From: Palsa-739 sp035532535
GTDB taxonomy: Bacteria > Actinomycetota > Thermoleophilia > Gaiellales > Gaiellaceae
Length of the DNA: 64,000 nt
Assembly: GCA_035532535.1 (NCBI GenBank)
Contig: DATKQT010000026.1
Location: forward strand, 48,736 to 112,735
Reading direction: 5' to 3'
The notes beneath the pieces were generated by a model that searched no databases, had not been told where the DNA came from, and worked only from the letters and a program-made list of their open reading frames with translations. The translations under genes and the position numbers were made by a program. Position 1 is the stretch's first letter, and every line of letters starts with the position of its first letter. This document shows positions 1-9,100 of this stretch, piece by piece.

Positions 1-724
1 CCTCGATGTGGTCGGGGCCGATCGCCCACGAGCCCCCGGTCAGCGTGTCGACGCCGTGAATGCGCAGCACGTTCGACTCGATGCCCTCGATGCGTGCGCC
101 GAGCGAGACGAGGAAGCGGCACAGGTCCTGCACGTGCGGCTCGCACGCGGCGTTGCCGAGCACGGTCTCGCCCTGCGTCAGCACCGCCGCCATGATGGTG
201 TTCTCCGTCGCCATCACGCTGGCCTCGTCGAGGAACACGTGCGCGCCGCGGAGCCCATCGGTGCGCATCTCGTACTGGCGATCGATGTCGACGTCCGCGC
301 CGAGCTCGGCGAACGCGTGCATGTGCGGATCGAGCCGGCGACGGCCGATGACATCGCCGCCCGGCGGCGGCATCGTCGCGCGGCCGAAGCGTGCGAGCAG
401 CGGGCCGGCGAGCAGAAACGACGCGCGCATGCGCGCGCACAGCATCGGGTCCGGGCTCGACTTGGCGACGTTCGCCGTGTCGACGCGTACCTCGTTCGGC
501 CCCACCCACGCGGCGTCAGCGCCGAGGTCGCCGAGAAGCTCGATCATCGTGTCCACGTCGCGGATGCGCGGGACGTTCGTCAGCGCAACCGGCTCTCCGG
601 TGAGCAGGGTGGCGGCGAGGATCGGAAGTGCACCGTTCTTGTTTCCGGCAACACGAATCGACCCGCTCAGCGGGCGCGCGCCTTCGATCACGAAGGCGTC
701 GGCGACAGCAGGTACGACGGCCAC
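1..724 (-). CDS. murA: UDP-N-acetylglucosamine 1-carboxyvinyltransferase (MurA), 3' part outside window
   Basis: First committed step of peptidoglycan synthesis: transfers enolpyruvate from PEP to UDP-GlcNAc in the cytoplasm. About 241 N-terminal residues are visible of roughly 420. The substrate Lys-Asn pair lies in VAGNKNGALPI (K29, N30). The catalytic loop reads PPPGGDVIGRRRLD, so the PEP-attacking Cys of E. coli MurA (C115) is Asp (D124 here). That exchange is known from mycobacteria and makes the enzyme insensitive to fosfomycin. The start is GTG at 724, chosen because a TACATT box ends 8 bases before it. A second in-frame GTG at 691 would also preserve the fold. It is divergent from the HD-domain gene and shares its promoter box. 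Confidence 0.93.
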   Translation of the reverse strand, partial: MAVVPAVADAFVIEGARPLSGSIRVAGNKNGALPILAATLLTGEPVALTNVPRIRDVDTMIELLGDLGADAAWVGPNEVRVDTANVAKSSPDPMLCARMRASFLLAGPLLARFGRATMPPPGGDVIGRRRLDPHMHAFAELGADVDIDRQYEMRTDGLRGAHVFLDEASVMATENTIMAAVLTQGETVLGNAACEPHVQDLCRFLVSLGARIEGIESNVLRIHGVDTLTGGSWAIGPDHIE

Positions 725-731
725 TGGGCGG

Positions 732-738
732 TAATGTA
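732..738. promoter_or_regulatory. Symmetric TANNNTA box shared by murA and the HD-domain gene
   Basis: The heptamer TAATGTA reads TAATGT on the plus strand, 6 bases before the GTG at 744, and TACATT on the minus strand, 8 bases before the GTG at 724. Both are good -10 hexamers, so one box may fire in both directions and give leaderless mRNAs. This is inferred from sequence only. Confidence 0.55.
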
Positions 739-743
739 GCGGC

Positions 744-1307
744 GTGTCCGAACCGACTCGCCAACAGGCCTGGGAGACGCTGACGCGGTACACGAAGAGC
801 GAGTCGCTGCTGCGGCATGCGCTCGCCGTCGAGGCCGCGACGGCCGCGTATGCCCGCAAACTCGGCGGCGACGAGGAGCTCTGGCGCGTCTCAGCGCTCC
901 TGCACGACTTCGATTACGAGATGCACCCGACGCTGGACAAGCATCCGCAGGACGGCGCGCCGATCCTCCGGGAGGAGGGCTATCCCGACGAGGTCGTCGA
1001 CACCGTGCTCTCGCACGCCGAGCATCTCGGCCTCCCCCGTGACACGCCGCTCAAGAAGGCGCTCTTCGCCTGCGACGAGCTGTCCGGCTTCGTGCACGCG
1101 TGCGCGCTCGTGCGGCCGACCGGCCTCGAAGGCCTGGAGCCGAAGTCGGTGCGCAAGAAGTTGAAACAGCCGTCGTTCGCCGCCGGCGTGCATCGCGAGG
1201 ACGTCTACAAGGGCGCCGAAGAGCTCGGCGTCGATCTCGACGACCACATCCGCACGGTCGTCGAGGCGTTGCAGCCGATCGCCGGCGAGCTCGGGCTACC
1301 CGCGTAG
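744..1307 (+). CDS. HD-domain metal-dependent phosphohydrolase family protein
   Basis: A 187-aa cytoplasmic protein of the small HD-domain type. The visible ligands are H25 (RHALAVE), the paired H54-D55 in LLHDFDYE, the H91/H94 region (SHAEH) and D111, the usual order of an HD phosphohydrolase. HD enzymes cleave phosphomonoesters or diesters, often nucleotides. The substrate here cannot be read from sequence. The start is GTG, 6 bases after a TAATGT box, so the mRNA is probably leaderless. The 3' end overlaps the convergent aminotransferase gene by 12 bp. No neighbour fixes its role. Confidence 0.85.
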   Translation: MSEPTRQQAWETLTRYTKSESLLRHALAVEAATAAYARKLGGDEELWRVSALLHDFDYEMHPTLDKHPQDGAPILREEGYPDEVVDTVLSHAEHLGLPRDTPLKKALFACDELSGFVHACALVRPTGLEGLEPKSVRKKLKQPSFAAGVHREDVYKGAEELGVDLDDHIRTVVEALQPIAGELGLPA

Positions 1308-2357
1308 ACCTGCGGCAAGCCGCTCGAGATCGTCCTCGTTCGTCCACCAGCCGACGGCGGCGCGCACGAGGTTGCGTCCCGGCACCTCGCGCACGATCAC
1401 GTCCTGCCGGTCGAGCGCCGCGACGAGCTCGGTCGGGTCGGCGCTCGGCCGAAACGCGACGAGCGTGGAGTGCCGAGGCGGCGTCACCACTTCGACGAGC
1501 CCGGACAGCAATTCGTGGCAGCGCGCCGCGGTGGCGGCCGCACGCTCGTACCGCCAGTCGGGATGCGTGCCGAGCGCGGCGACGAGGCCGGCAAGCGTCG
1601 GACCTGACGTGAAGCCTGAGTCGAACCGCGCCGCTCCCGGCTTCGGCTCGAACGCGCCCGACGGCTCGTACGACGCAGCGGCGAAATGGCCCGGCGTCGC
1701 CACGCGCAGCCGCTCGGGATCGCGGACGTACAGGCCGCCCGTCTGCTCTGGGCCGCAGAGCCACTTCTGCGGCGACACGGTGTAGAAGTCGAATCCGCCC
1801 GCGTCGACCTCGACGGCACCGGCCGATTGGGCGCCGTCCACGAGCAGGGGGACACCGCTCCGTTCGCGGAGGCACGCGAGGTCGAGCCGCCGGCCGGTCG
1901 TCCACAGGATGTGCGAGGTCGCGATCAGGCGCGTCCTCGGCGTGACCGCCGCGAGGATGGCGTCCTCGTCGGCGTCGGTGACGACGACCCGCGCACCGGA
2001 CGCGTACGCCGAGCCGATCAGGCCGAAGTGCTCCTGGTCGGTCGTGACGATCTCATCGTCGCCGGTCAGGTCAAGACCGGAGAACACGATCGCGCAGCTC
2101 CTGCTTGTCGACTCCGTGAGAGCGACATGCTCCGCGTCGACGCCGATCACGGCGGCGAGCCCATAGCGCGCCTCGTCACGCAGCCCGATGATGCGCTCGA
2201 TCCAGCGCGAGCCGCTCCGTCCTTCCCGGGACTCGCGTTCGAGCTCCTCCGCGATGGCGGCCGACGTTGCCGCCGCGAGCGGTCCGTTCGTGCCCGCGTT
2301 CAGATACGCGTAGCGCTCGAGCACCGGAAACTGCGCGCGTGCCTCCTCGAACGTCAC
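1296..2357 (-). CDS. PLP-dependent aminotransferase, class V (cysteine desulfurase-like fold)
   Basis: A 353-aa fold-type I PLP enzyme of the class-V group. The cofactor Asp lies in LLVDGAQSAG (D174, with Q177) and the Schiff-base lysine in TVSPQKWLCGPEQ (K198). No Cys-bearing loop typical of NifS/SufS desulfurases is evident, so a lyase or aminotransferase acting on an unknown amino acid is as likely as sulfur transfer. The start is GTG at 2357, which overlaps the TGA of the upstream gene (GTGA). A longer reading frame to 2429 would only re-read the end of that gene. It is probably translationally coupled to the EEP-family gene in a two-gene operon. Confidence 0.85.
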   Translation of the reverse strand: MTFEEARAQFPVLERYAYLNAGTNGPLAAATSAAIAEELERESREGRSGSRWIERIIGLRDEARYGLAAVIGVDAEHVALTESTSRSCAIVFSGLDLTGDDEIVTTDQEHFGLIGSAYASGARVVVTDADEDAILAAVTPRTRLIATSHILWTTGRRLDLACLRERSGVPLLVDGAQSAGAVEVDAGGFDFYTVSPQKWLCGPEQTGGLYVRDPERLRVATPGHFAAASYEPSGAFEPKPGAARFDSGFTSGPTLAGLVAALGTHPDWRYERAAATAARCHELLSGLVEVVTPPRHSTLVAFRPSADPTELVAALDRQDVIVREVPGRNLVRAAVGWWTNEDDLERLAAGLRG

Positions 2358-3022
2358 CCGACGGTCGCCTCCACCGGCGCGTGGTCGGAGAGCAGCCGCC
2401 CGTCGACCCGGCGTCGCTCCGTCGGCCATGCGACGGGCGCCGTCGACGGCAGCCTGCGAACGAGGATCTGGTCGATGCTGTCGGCGAGCGGCTCGGAGAA
2501 CCCGGCCAGCTCATAGGGCGGGCGCAGGTTCACGTCGCCCGCCAGGACGACGGCGTCGCGCTGCGCCAGCTCGACGACTTGCGCGAACTGCTCCTTGGCC
2601 ACGGCGCCGCCGGTGACGTGGAAGTTGCCGACGAAAGGGCCGCCGTCGAGCTGCACGCCAAGCAGGACGCGGTTCGGGCCGACCGGGTCTCGCCGTTGTT
2701 CCGCGACCGCGTGCCGGTGCGCCACGAGCGTCGCGAGCCCCTCGCCGGTGACCGCGGAGCGCAGGATGCCGTGGTGGAGCTCCGTGATCCAGCGGCCGAG
2801 GTCGGCGCTGTGAAGCACTGGCTGCACGCCGACCGCGCCGATCGCGTGCATGCCGCTCCACGACGCCAAGTGACGCAGCGCCCACACGGGCGCCTCTTGG
2901 AGGCAGACCACGTCCGGGTCGTCGGCCGTCACCAGCTCGATCATCTGACGAAGGTATGCACGCCGCTCCGGAGGGACGGCATTGCCGTGGAAGAGATTCC
3001 ATGTACGGACGAGTAGCGCCAC
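2354..3022 (-). CDS. Endonuclease/exonuclease/phosphatase (EEP) family protein
   Basis: A 222-aa protein with the DNase I-like EEP signature motifs in order: TWNLFHGN (N9), the metal ligand Glu in CLQEAP (E43), GDVN (D163, N165) and the C-terminal SDHAPVEA (D213, H214). Members hydrolyse phosphodiesters in nucleic acids, nucleotides or lipids. There is no signal peptide, so the site of action is probably the cytoplasm. The start is GTG, 6 bases downstream of a TAGGCT box. It is first in an operon with the class-V PLP enzyme and divergent from the glycosyltransferase gene. Confidence 0.85.
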   Translation of the reverse strand: MALLVRTWNLFHGNAVPPERRAYLRQMIELVTADDPDVVCLQEAPVWALRHLASWSGMHAIGAVGVQPVLHSADLGRWITELHHGILRSAVTGEGLATLVAHRHAVAEQRRDPVGPNRVLLGVQLDGGPFVGNFHVTGGAVAKEQFAQVVELAQRDAVVLAGDVNLRPPYELAGFSEPLADSIDQILVRRLPSTAPVAWPTERRRVDGRLLSDHAPVEATVG

Positions 3023-3027
3023 GGGAA

Positions 3028-3034
3028 TAGCCTA
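3028..3034. promoter_or_regulatory. Symmetric TANNNTA box between the EEP and glycosyltransferase genes
   Basis: TAGCCTA gives TAGCCT 6 bases before the plus-strand GTG at 3040 and TAGGCT 6 bases before the minus-strand GTG at 3022. The two start codons are only 17 bp apart, so both mRNAs would be leaderless and initiation in one direction would compete with the other. Confidence 0.6.
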
Positions 3035-3039
3035 CGGCG

Positions 3040-4086
3040 GTGCGAATCGTCCTCGCCGACCCTCCCGCGTTCACGCCGGCGTACGACCACGAGCTCGCGT
3101 CCGCGCTCGCCCGCGCCGGCGCCGACGTCGAGCTACTCACCTCGCGCTTCCGCTTCGGCGACGTTCCGGCGGCCGTCGGGTACACACGCAGTGAGCCCTA
3201 CTACCCGCTCTCCTCGCGGCTGTTCGGCCGTTCCCGGCTGCGGCTGCCCCTGAAAGTCGTCGAGCACCCCTTCGGCGTCGCCGCCCTGAATCGCCGCCGT
3301 GCGGACGTCATGCACGTGCAATGGCTCGTGCCGGAGCTCGACGCGCGGCTCTTGCGGCCTCGCGTGCCGTCGGTCTTCACCGCACACGACCTCCTGCCGC
3401 GACGAACGGCGCAGAAACAGCGCTTGTGGCGCGACCTCCTCGCCCGCTTCGACCGTGTCGTCGTGCACAGCGAGCGCGGCCGCGAGGCGCTCGCCGAGCT
3501 CGACGTCGATGCACGCGTTATTCCGCATCCCGTGTTCCGAAACGATCCCGAACGGCGGGACGACGGACGCACCGTTCTGTGTTTCGGGGTCATCCGGCCC
3601 TATAAGGGACTCGGCGATGCGATCGACGCCGTGCGCCTGGCGGGCGGGGCACGGCTCCTCGTCGCCGGCGACCCGCTCGAGCCTGTCGACGGCTATCGCG
3701 CCTCTGCTGCCGGGCTCGAGGTCGAATGGCGCCTCGGCTACCTGCCCCAGGCAGAGGTCGACCGCGCGCTCGGCGAAGCGACGGTGGCGGTCTTCCCGTA
3801 CCGCCCAGAGCTCGACCAGAGCGGCGCGTTGCTGCGGGCGCTCGGCGCCGGTGTCCCAGCCATCGCGTACGACGTCGGCGGCATCGCCGAGCCTGTACGG
3901 CGCTTCGGAGCCGGCCGCGTCGTCGAGGCCGGGGACGTCGACGCACTCGCGGCGGCAGTGCAGGAGCTGCTGACGGACGCCGGCGCCCTCGCAGACGCGC
4001 GGGCCGGAGCGATGCGTGCGCGGGACGAGCTCACCTGGGACGCTGCCGCCCGTGCACATCTCACGCTGTACGAGGAGATCGCGTGA
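3040..4086 (+). CDS. Glycosyltransferase, GT-B fold (family 4-like)
   Basis: A 348-aa GT-B glycosyltransferase: an N-terminal acceptor domain beginning MRIVLADPPAF, and a C-terminal nucleotide-sugar domain with VLCFGVIRPYKGL (about 185-197), FPYRPELDQSGALLRALGAG and an acidic E-x7-E-like segment in the donor site. It has no transmembrane helix or signal peptide. The next two genes overlap and include a GH15 enzyme, which suggests a shared pathway in alpha-glucan or trehalose metabolism, though donor and acceptor are unknown. The start is GTG, 6 bases after TAGCCT. Its TGA overlaps the next GTG. Confidence 0.87.
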   Translation: MRIVLADPPAFTPAYDHELASALARAGADVELLTSRFRFGDVPAAVGYTRSEPYYPLSSRLFGRSRLRLPLKVVEHPFGVAALNRRRADVMHVQWLVPELDARLLRPRVPSVFTAHDLLPRRTAQKQRLWRDLLARFDRVVVHSERGREALAELDVDARVIPHPVFRNDPERRDDGRTVLCFGVIRPYKGLGDAIDAVRLAGGARLLVAGDPLEPVDGYRASAAGLEVEWRLGYLPQAEVDRALGEATVAVFPYRPELDQSGALLRALGAGVPAIAYDVGGIAEPVRRFGAGRVVEAGDVDALAAAVQELLTDAGALADARAGAMRARDELTWDAAARAHLTLYEEIA

Positions 4087-4379
4087 GGTTCCGCCGACGC
4101 TTCTCCGAGGTCGTCACGCGGCAGCTCGACGTGTTCGCGACGGACGAGGCGGACGGACTGCTCGCCGAAGTGCGCGAGATGAAGGGCAAGTACGACCATG
4201 CCGACCGTGAAGATGCCGAGGAGGCGTATGGGGACTACATGGATATCGTCGACGCCGTGAAGGACGCGCTCGCCGACATGCGCGATCGTTTCGCGCGCAC
4301 GCTCGACGGCGAGGCAGTCGAGGAGTACGAATCCGTGTTCGAGCGCGCTGCGAAGAAGCGATGGCGATGGCTCGTCTAG
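4083..4379 (+). CDS. Small charged helical protein of unknown function
   Basis: A 98-aa protein starting with GTG in a GTGA overlap with the glycosyltransferase stop and ending 19 bp inside the GH15 gene. It is rich in Asp, Glu, Arg and Lys, has no signal or membrane segment, and is likely all-helical. I do not recognise a family. Its tight packing between two carbohydrate-active genes suggests co-translation and perhaps an accessory role in the same pathway. Real coding is supported by the two overlaps and the lack of any alternative gene here. Confidence 0.7.
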   Translation: MRFRRRFSEVVTRQLDVFATDEADGLLAEVREMKGKYDHADREDAEEAYGDYMDIVDAVKDALADMRDRFARTLDGEAVEEYESVFERAAKKRWRWLV

Positions 4380-6163
4380 AGGACTACGCGCTCATCGGCG
4401 ACCTGCAGACCGCAGCGCTCGTCGAGCGGGGCGGCTCGATCGACTGGCTGTGCTTCCCGCGCTTCGACTCGCCCGCGTGCTTCGCCGCTCTGCTCGGCGA
4501 CCCGGGCAACGGCCGCTGGCTGCTCGCGCCCACTGCCGGCGGCACGACGACGCGTCGCTACCGCGGCGAGACGCTCGTGCTCGAGACGACGTGGGAGAAC
4601 GACGACGGCACGGTGCGCGTGTACGACTTCATGCCGCCGCGTGGGAAGGCTGCAGATGTCGTTCGCATCGTCGAGGGCGTTCGCGGCAAGGTGGACATGC
4701 GATCGGAGCTCGTCATCCGCTTCGACTACGGGCATATCGTCCCGTGGGTCAGCCGCGTCGACCACGCACGCCTTGCGATCGCAGGGCCGGACGGCCTCTG
4801 CTTCCGGACGCCCGCGCATACGCGCGGCGAAGACATGCGGACGATTTCGACGTTCACCGTCGAGAAGGGCGACCGTGTTCCCTTTGCGCTCACGTGGTTC
4901 CCATCGCACGCAGAGGTGCCTGCCGAGATCGATCCGGAGCAGGCATTCGTCGACACCGACGAGTTCTGGCGCGAGTGGGTCGGCGCCTGCAGCGCGGATA
5001 TCCCCGACGAGTGGCGGCCGGTGCTCACACGGTCGCTGATGGTGCTCAAGGCGCTCATCTATCAGCCAACGGGCGGCATCGTGGCCGCGCCGACGACATC
5101 GCTGCCTGAGTGGATCGGCGGTGTTCGCAACTGGGACTACCGCTATTGCTGGCTGCGTGACGCGACACTGACGCTGCTCGCGCTGCTTCATGCCGATTAC
5201 GGCGAGGAGGCTGCCGCGTGGCGCCAATGGCTCATCCGCGCTGTTGCCGGCGATCCGGCAGACCTTCAGATCATGTACGGCGTCGCCGGCGAGCGCCGCC
5301 TCACCGAGTTCGAGCTCCCCTGGCTGGCCGGTTACGAAGGCTCCGCCCCGGTTCGCGTCGGGAACGCGGCGAGCGAGCAACTGCAGGTCGACGTGTTCGG
5401 CGAGGTGATCGACGCGCTGTATCAGGCGCGTGTGCATGGGCTCCCGTTCGAGAAGGGCGCGTGGAACCTGCAACGGGTCCTGCTCGAGTACCTCGAGCGC
5501 TTGTGGTGCGAGCCGGACGAGGGAATCTGGGAGATCCGCGGTGAGCGCCGGCACTTCGTCCATTCCAAGGTGATGGCGTGGGTGGCGTTCGACCGTGCGG
5601 TGCGGTCGGTCGAGGAGCAACCCCATGAGGGCCCCGTCGACCGCTGGCGGCAGCTGCGCGACGAGATACACGCCGACGTCTGCGCAAACGGATACGACGC
5701 GGAGCTCGGGTCGTTCACGCAGTCGTACGGGTCGAAGGAGCTGGATGCGAGCCTCTTGCTCATTCCGCTCGTCGGATTCCTGCCGGCGTCCGATCCACGT
5801 GTACGCGGGACGATCGAGGCGATCGAGCGGAGCCTCGTGGTCGACGGCTTCGTCCTCCGCTACCGGACGCACGAGGATGGTGTCGACGGGCTCCCGCCCG
5901 GCGAGGGCGTCTTTCTCCCGTGCTCGTTCTGGCTCGTCGACTGCCTCGAGCTCATGGGCCGGCACGACGACGCTCACATGCTGTTCGAACGCCTCATCGC
6001 ACTCGCGAACGACGTCGACCTCCTCTCGGAGGAGTACGACCCGAAGGCGAAGCGCCTGCTCGGGAACTTCCCGCAGGCGTTCACGCACCTCGCGCTCGTG
6101 AACTCCGCGTTCAACGTCTTGCCGCACCTCCCGTCGCCGATGCGCCGTCGCCACGCGGGCTGA
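4361..6163 (+). CDS. Glycoside hydrolase family 15 (trehalase/glucoamylase-type)
   Basis: A 600-aa GH15 enzyme. It opens with the N-terminal beta-sandwich typical of bacterial members (YALIGDLQTAALVERGGSIDWLCFPRFDSP), then the (alpha/alpha)6 barrel with GGVRNWDYRYCWLRDA near 250, the acid-bearing GIWEIRG near 388, and SEEYDP followed by LGNFPQAFTH near 565. GH15 proteins hydrolyse alpha-glucosides. Mycobacterial relatives are trehalases, so trehalose is a reasonable substrate guess. It has no signal peptide and is therefore cytoplasmic. ATG at 4361 or 4367 could start it. It is last in the glycosyltransferase operon and ends 6 bp before the convergent dnaE2 end. Confidence 0.9.
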   Translation: MAMARLEDYALIGDLQTAALVERGGSIDWLCFPRFDSPACFAALLGDPGNGRWLLAPTAGGTTTRRYRGETLVLETTWENDDGTVRVYDFMPPRGKAADVVRIVEGVRGKVDMRSELVIRFDYGHIVPWVSRVDHARLAIAGPDGLCFRTPAHTRGEDMRTISTFTVEKGDRVPFALTWFPSHAEVPAEIDPEQAFVDTDEFWREWVGACSADIPDEWRPVLTRSLMVLKALIYQPTGGIVAAPTTSLPEWIGGVRNWDYRYCWLRDATLTLLALLHADYGEEAAAWRQWLIRAVAGDPADLQIMYGVAGERRLTEFELPWLAGYEGSAPVRVGNAASEQLQVDVFGEVIDALYQARVHGLPFEKGAWNLQRVLLEYLERLWCEPDEGIWEIRGERRHFVHSKVMAWVAFDRAVRSVEEQPHEGPVDRWRQLRDEIHADVCANGYDAELGSFTQSYGSKELDASLLLIPLVGFLPASDPRVRGTIEAIERSLVVDGFVLRYRTHEDGVDGLPPGEGVFLPCSFWLVDCLELMGRHDDAHMLFERLIALANDVDLLSEEYDPKAKRLLGNFPQAFTHLALVNSAFNVLPHLPSPMRRRHAG

Positions 6164-6169
6164 GAGGCT

Positions 6170-9100
6170 CTAGCGGTGGCCGAAGTGGTGCGCCGCAGGG
6201 AGGGAGCCGTGGACGTCGGCTCCCTCGGTGAGCTCGTGGGCCAGCTGGGCGAGGGAGACGACCTCGTCGACGACGATGTTCCGGTTGCGGTCGACGTGCT
6301 CGTAGCGACCGCGGACGAGTAGCAGCGGCTCGCCGCGGACGACACCGCGGAAGCGGTCATAGACCTGCGGAAAGACGATGAGATTGACCTGCGCGTATTC
6401 GTCCTCGAGGAGCATGAAGACGACGCCGTTCGCGGTCGACGGCCGCTGGCGTGCGACGACCATCCCCGCGATCTGCACGATGCTGCCGTTCGGGCGGTCG
6501 CGCAACTCGACGGTCGAGAGCGTGTCCGGCGGTAGATGCGGGCGCATCAGCTCGATCGGGTGCACGCCGATCGAGAGGCTCGTCGTGCGGTAGTCGGCGA
6601 GCATTCGCTCCCACACCGTCGGCTCAGGCAGATCCGGCGTCAGCACCGTCGGGTCGAGCGGGAGCGCAAGCTGCTTCTCCTCGCCGCGTGAGCCGGGCAC
6701 CGTCTGCGCACGCGGGACGAGCCCGAGCTGCCAGAGCAGCTCGCGCCTCTTCATCCCGAAGCAGTCGCATGCTCCGGACTCGACGAGCGCACGCAGTTCG
6801 TCACCCGAGAGCGGTGTCCGCTGCGCGAGCTCGCGGATGGACGCGTACGGCCTCGTCGCGACGACCGCCTCGGCGTCGTCCTCCCCGACGCCCTGCACGT
6901 ACTTGAGCCCGACGCGAACCGCCCCGTCCTCGATCGTGCAATCGACCTCGCTGCGGTTGACGTCCGGTGTGCGCGTCTCGATCCCGTGGTGCTGGCCGTC
7001 GCGCACAAGCGTCGCCGGCGGATAGAAGCCCATCGGCTGCGCATTGAGCAACGCTGTGAGGAACTCGGCGCCGTAGTGATGACGAAGCCACGCGGACTGG
7101 TACGCGAGCAGCCCGAACGCGGTCGAGTGCGACTTCGGGAAGCCGAAGCCGGAGAACGCCACGAGCTTGTCGTAGACCATGTTCGCGGTGACGTCGTCGA
7201 CATCGTTGGCGCGCGCGCCCGCGACGAAGCGCTCGCGATACGACTCGAGCGCCGCATGCGAGCGCTTGCGGCTCATCGCGCGCCGCAGCCCTTCCGCCTC
7301 GCCGATCGTGAAGCCGGCGAGATGGATGGCGACGTCGAGCACCTGATCCTGGAAGACGATGACGCCGAGCGTGTCCCGCAGCGGCTCCCTGAGCAGCGGG
7401 TGGTCGGCAGGCGGCTCGTAGCTCGGGTCCTCGCGGAGCTTCTGCCGCCGCTCGATGTACGGGTGCACCGCCTTGCCCTGGATCGGCCCCGGCCGCACGA
7501 GCGCGACCTGGATCGTGATGTCGTCGAGATTCTCCGGCCGCGTGCGCAGGATCGTCTGCATCTGCGCACGGCTCTCGATCTGGAAGCAGCCGACGGTGTC
7601 CGCACGCTGGATCTCCGCGAACACGTCGCGATCGTCGAGCGGGATGCGCGAGAGGTCGATCTGCTCGCCGCGTGTGCGCGCGACCAGGTCGACGCACTCC
7701 TCCACCGCCGACAGCATCCCCAGCCCGAGCAGGTCGATCTTCAGGAAGCCGGCGTCCGCGCACGAGTCCTTGTCCCACTGGCACATCTGGCGTCCCGCCA
7801 TCGCCGCCGGCTGCACGGGGACGAGCTCGACGAGCGGGCGCGTCGAGATCACCATCCCGCCGGGATGGTGTGAGATGTGGCGCGAGAGGCCGCCGATCTC
7901 GGTGCACAGCTCTCCGAACGCGCGCCAGCGCGGCGAGGCGAGCTTCTGCTCCGCGTCGGGGAGCATCGCCATCTCCTCGGCGACGCGGGCGGCATTCCAT
8001 CCGTCGGTCAGCTTCGCCAGCCGTTCGAGGTCGGCGAACGGCAGGCCGAGCGCCTTGCCGACGTCGCGGATCGCGCCGCGTGAGCGATAGGTCGCGAAGC
8101 TCGCGACGAGCGCGGCGTGCTCGCGGCCGTAGCGCTCGGTGACGCGGACGATGAGCTTCTCGCGGATGTCCCGCGGGAAGTCCAGGTCGATGTCCGGGAC
8201 GGACGAGAGCTCGCGGTTGATGAAGCGGCCGAGCGAGAGGTTCGCCTGCACCGGGTCGACATGCGAGAGCCCGGTCAGGTAGCAGACGAGCGATCCGACG
8301 GAGGAGCCGCGTCCGCGTCCGGGCGGGAGCATGTGCCGCATCGAGCCGGGGCCGCGCACCTCGAGCGCGACCTCGCGCGCGAGCTCCAGCACCTCCCAGT
8401 GCAGGAGGAAGAACCCGGCGAGCCCGAGCTCGTCGATCAGCGCCAGCTCCTCGTCGAGCCGCGCCTGCACGCGCCGCTTGTGGCCGTTCAGCCCGGCATA
8501 GCGCTCGGCGAAAGCGCGCTCGCACACGCGGCGGAGCTGCACGCTTGCAGGCTCGGCGCCGTCGGAGAAGTCGGGATAGCGGTAGCCGAGCTCCTGCGTG
8601 AGGTCGAACTCGAGCCGTTCCGCGAGCTCGCGCGACCGCGCGACCGCGCCGCGGTCGTCGGGGAAGCGCTCGGCCATCTCCACCGGTGCAGCAAGGACGG
8701 ACTCGTGGTTGCCGCGCCGCTCTCGCTCGCAGCCGTCGAGCGAGGTGCGGCAGCGGATCGCGACCAGCACGTCCTGCAGCGCCGCGCGGCGTTCGTCGTG
8801 CGCGTGCACGTCTCCCGTAGCGACGGTGTGCACACGGAGCGTCTCGGCGAGGTCGCGCAAAGCAGCGTTGCGGCGCGAGTCACCACGCTCATACGGCCGC
8901 TGCAGCTCGACGTAGAAGCGGTCGCGGCCGAAGGCGGCGGCGAGCCGTGCGGCCGCGTTCGGATAGTGCACGGCGAGGCCGTCGCGGGCGCAGCCCGAGA
9001 GGCAGACGAGCCCCTCGTTCAGCTCTTCGAGCACTGTCTCGTCGAGCGCCGGCGGCAGCGGCTCCGCTCCTTCCTTCGGCCGCGTGCCCGCGTGCGCGGC

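Noticed and set aside
4376..6154. A 592-codon minus-strand frame opposite the GH15 gene
   Set aside because: Same shadow effect; the plus strand carries all GH15 motifs.
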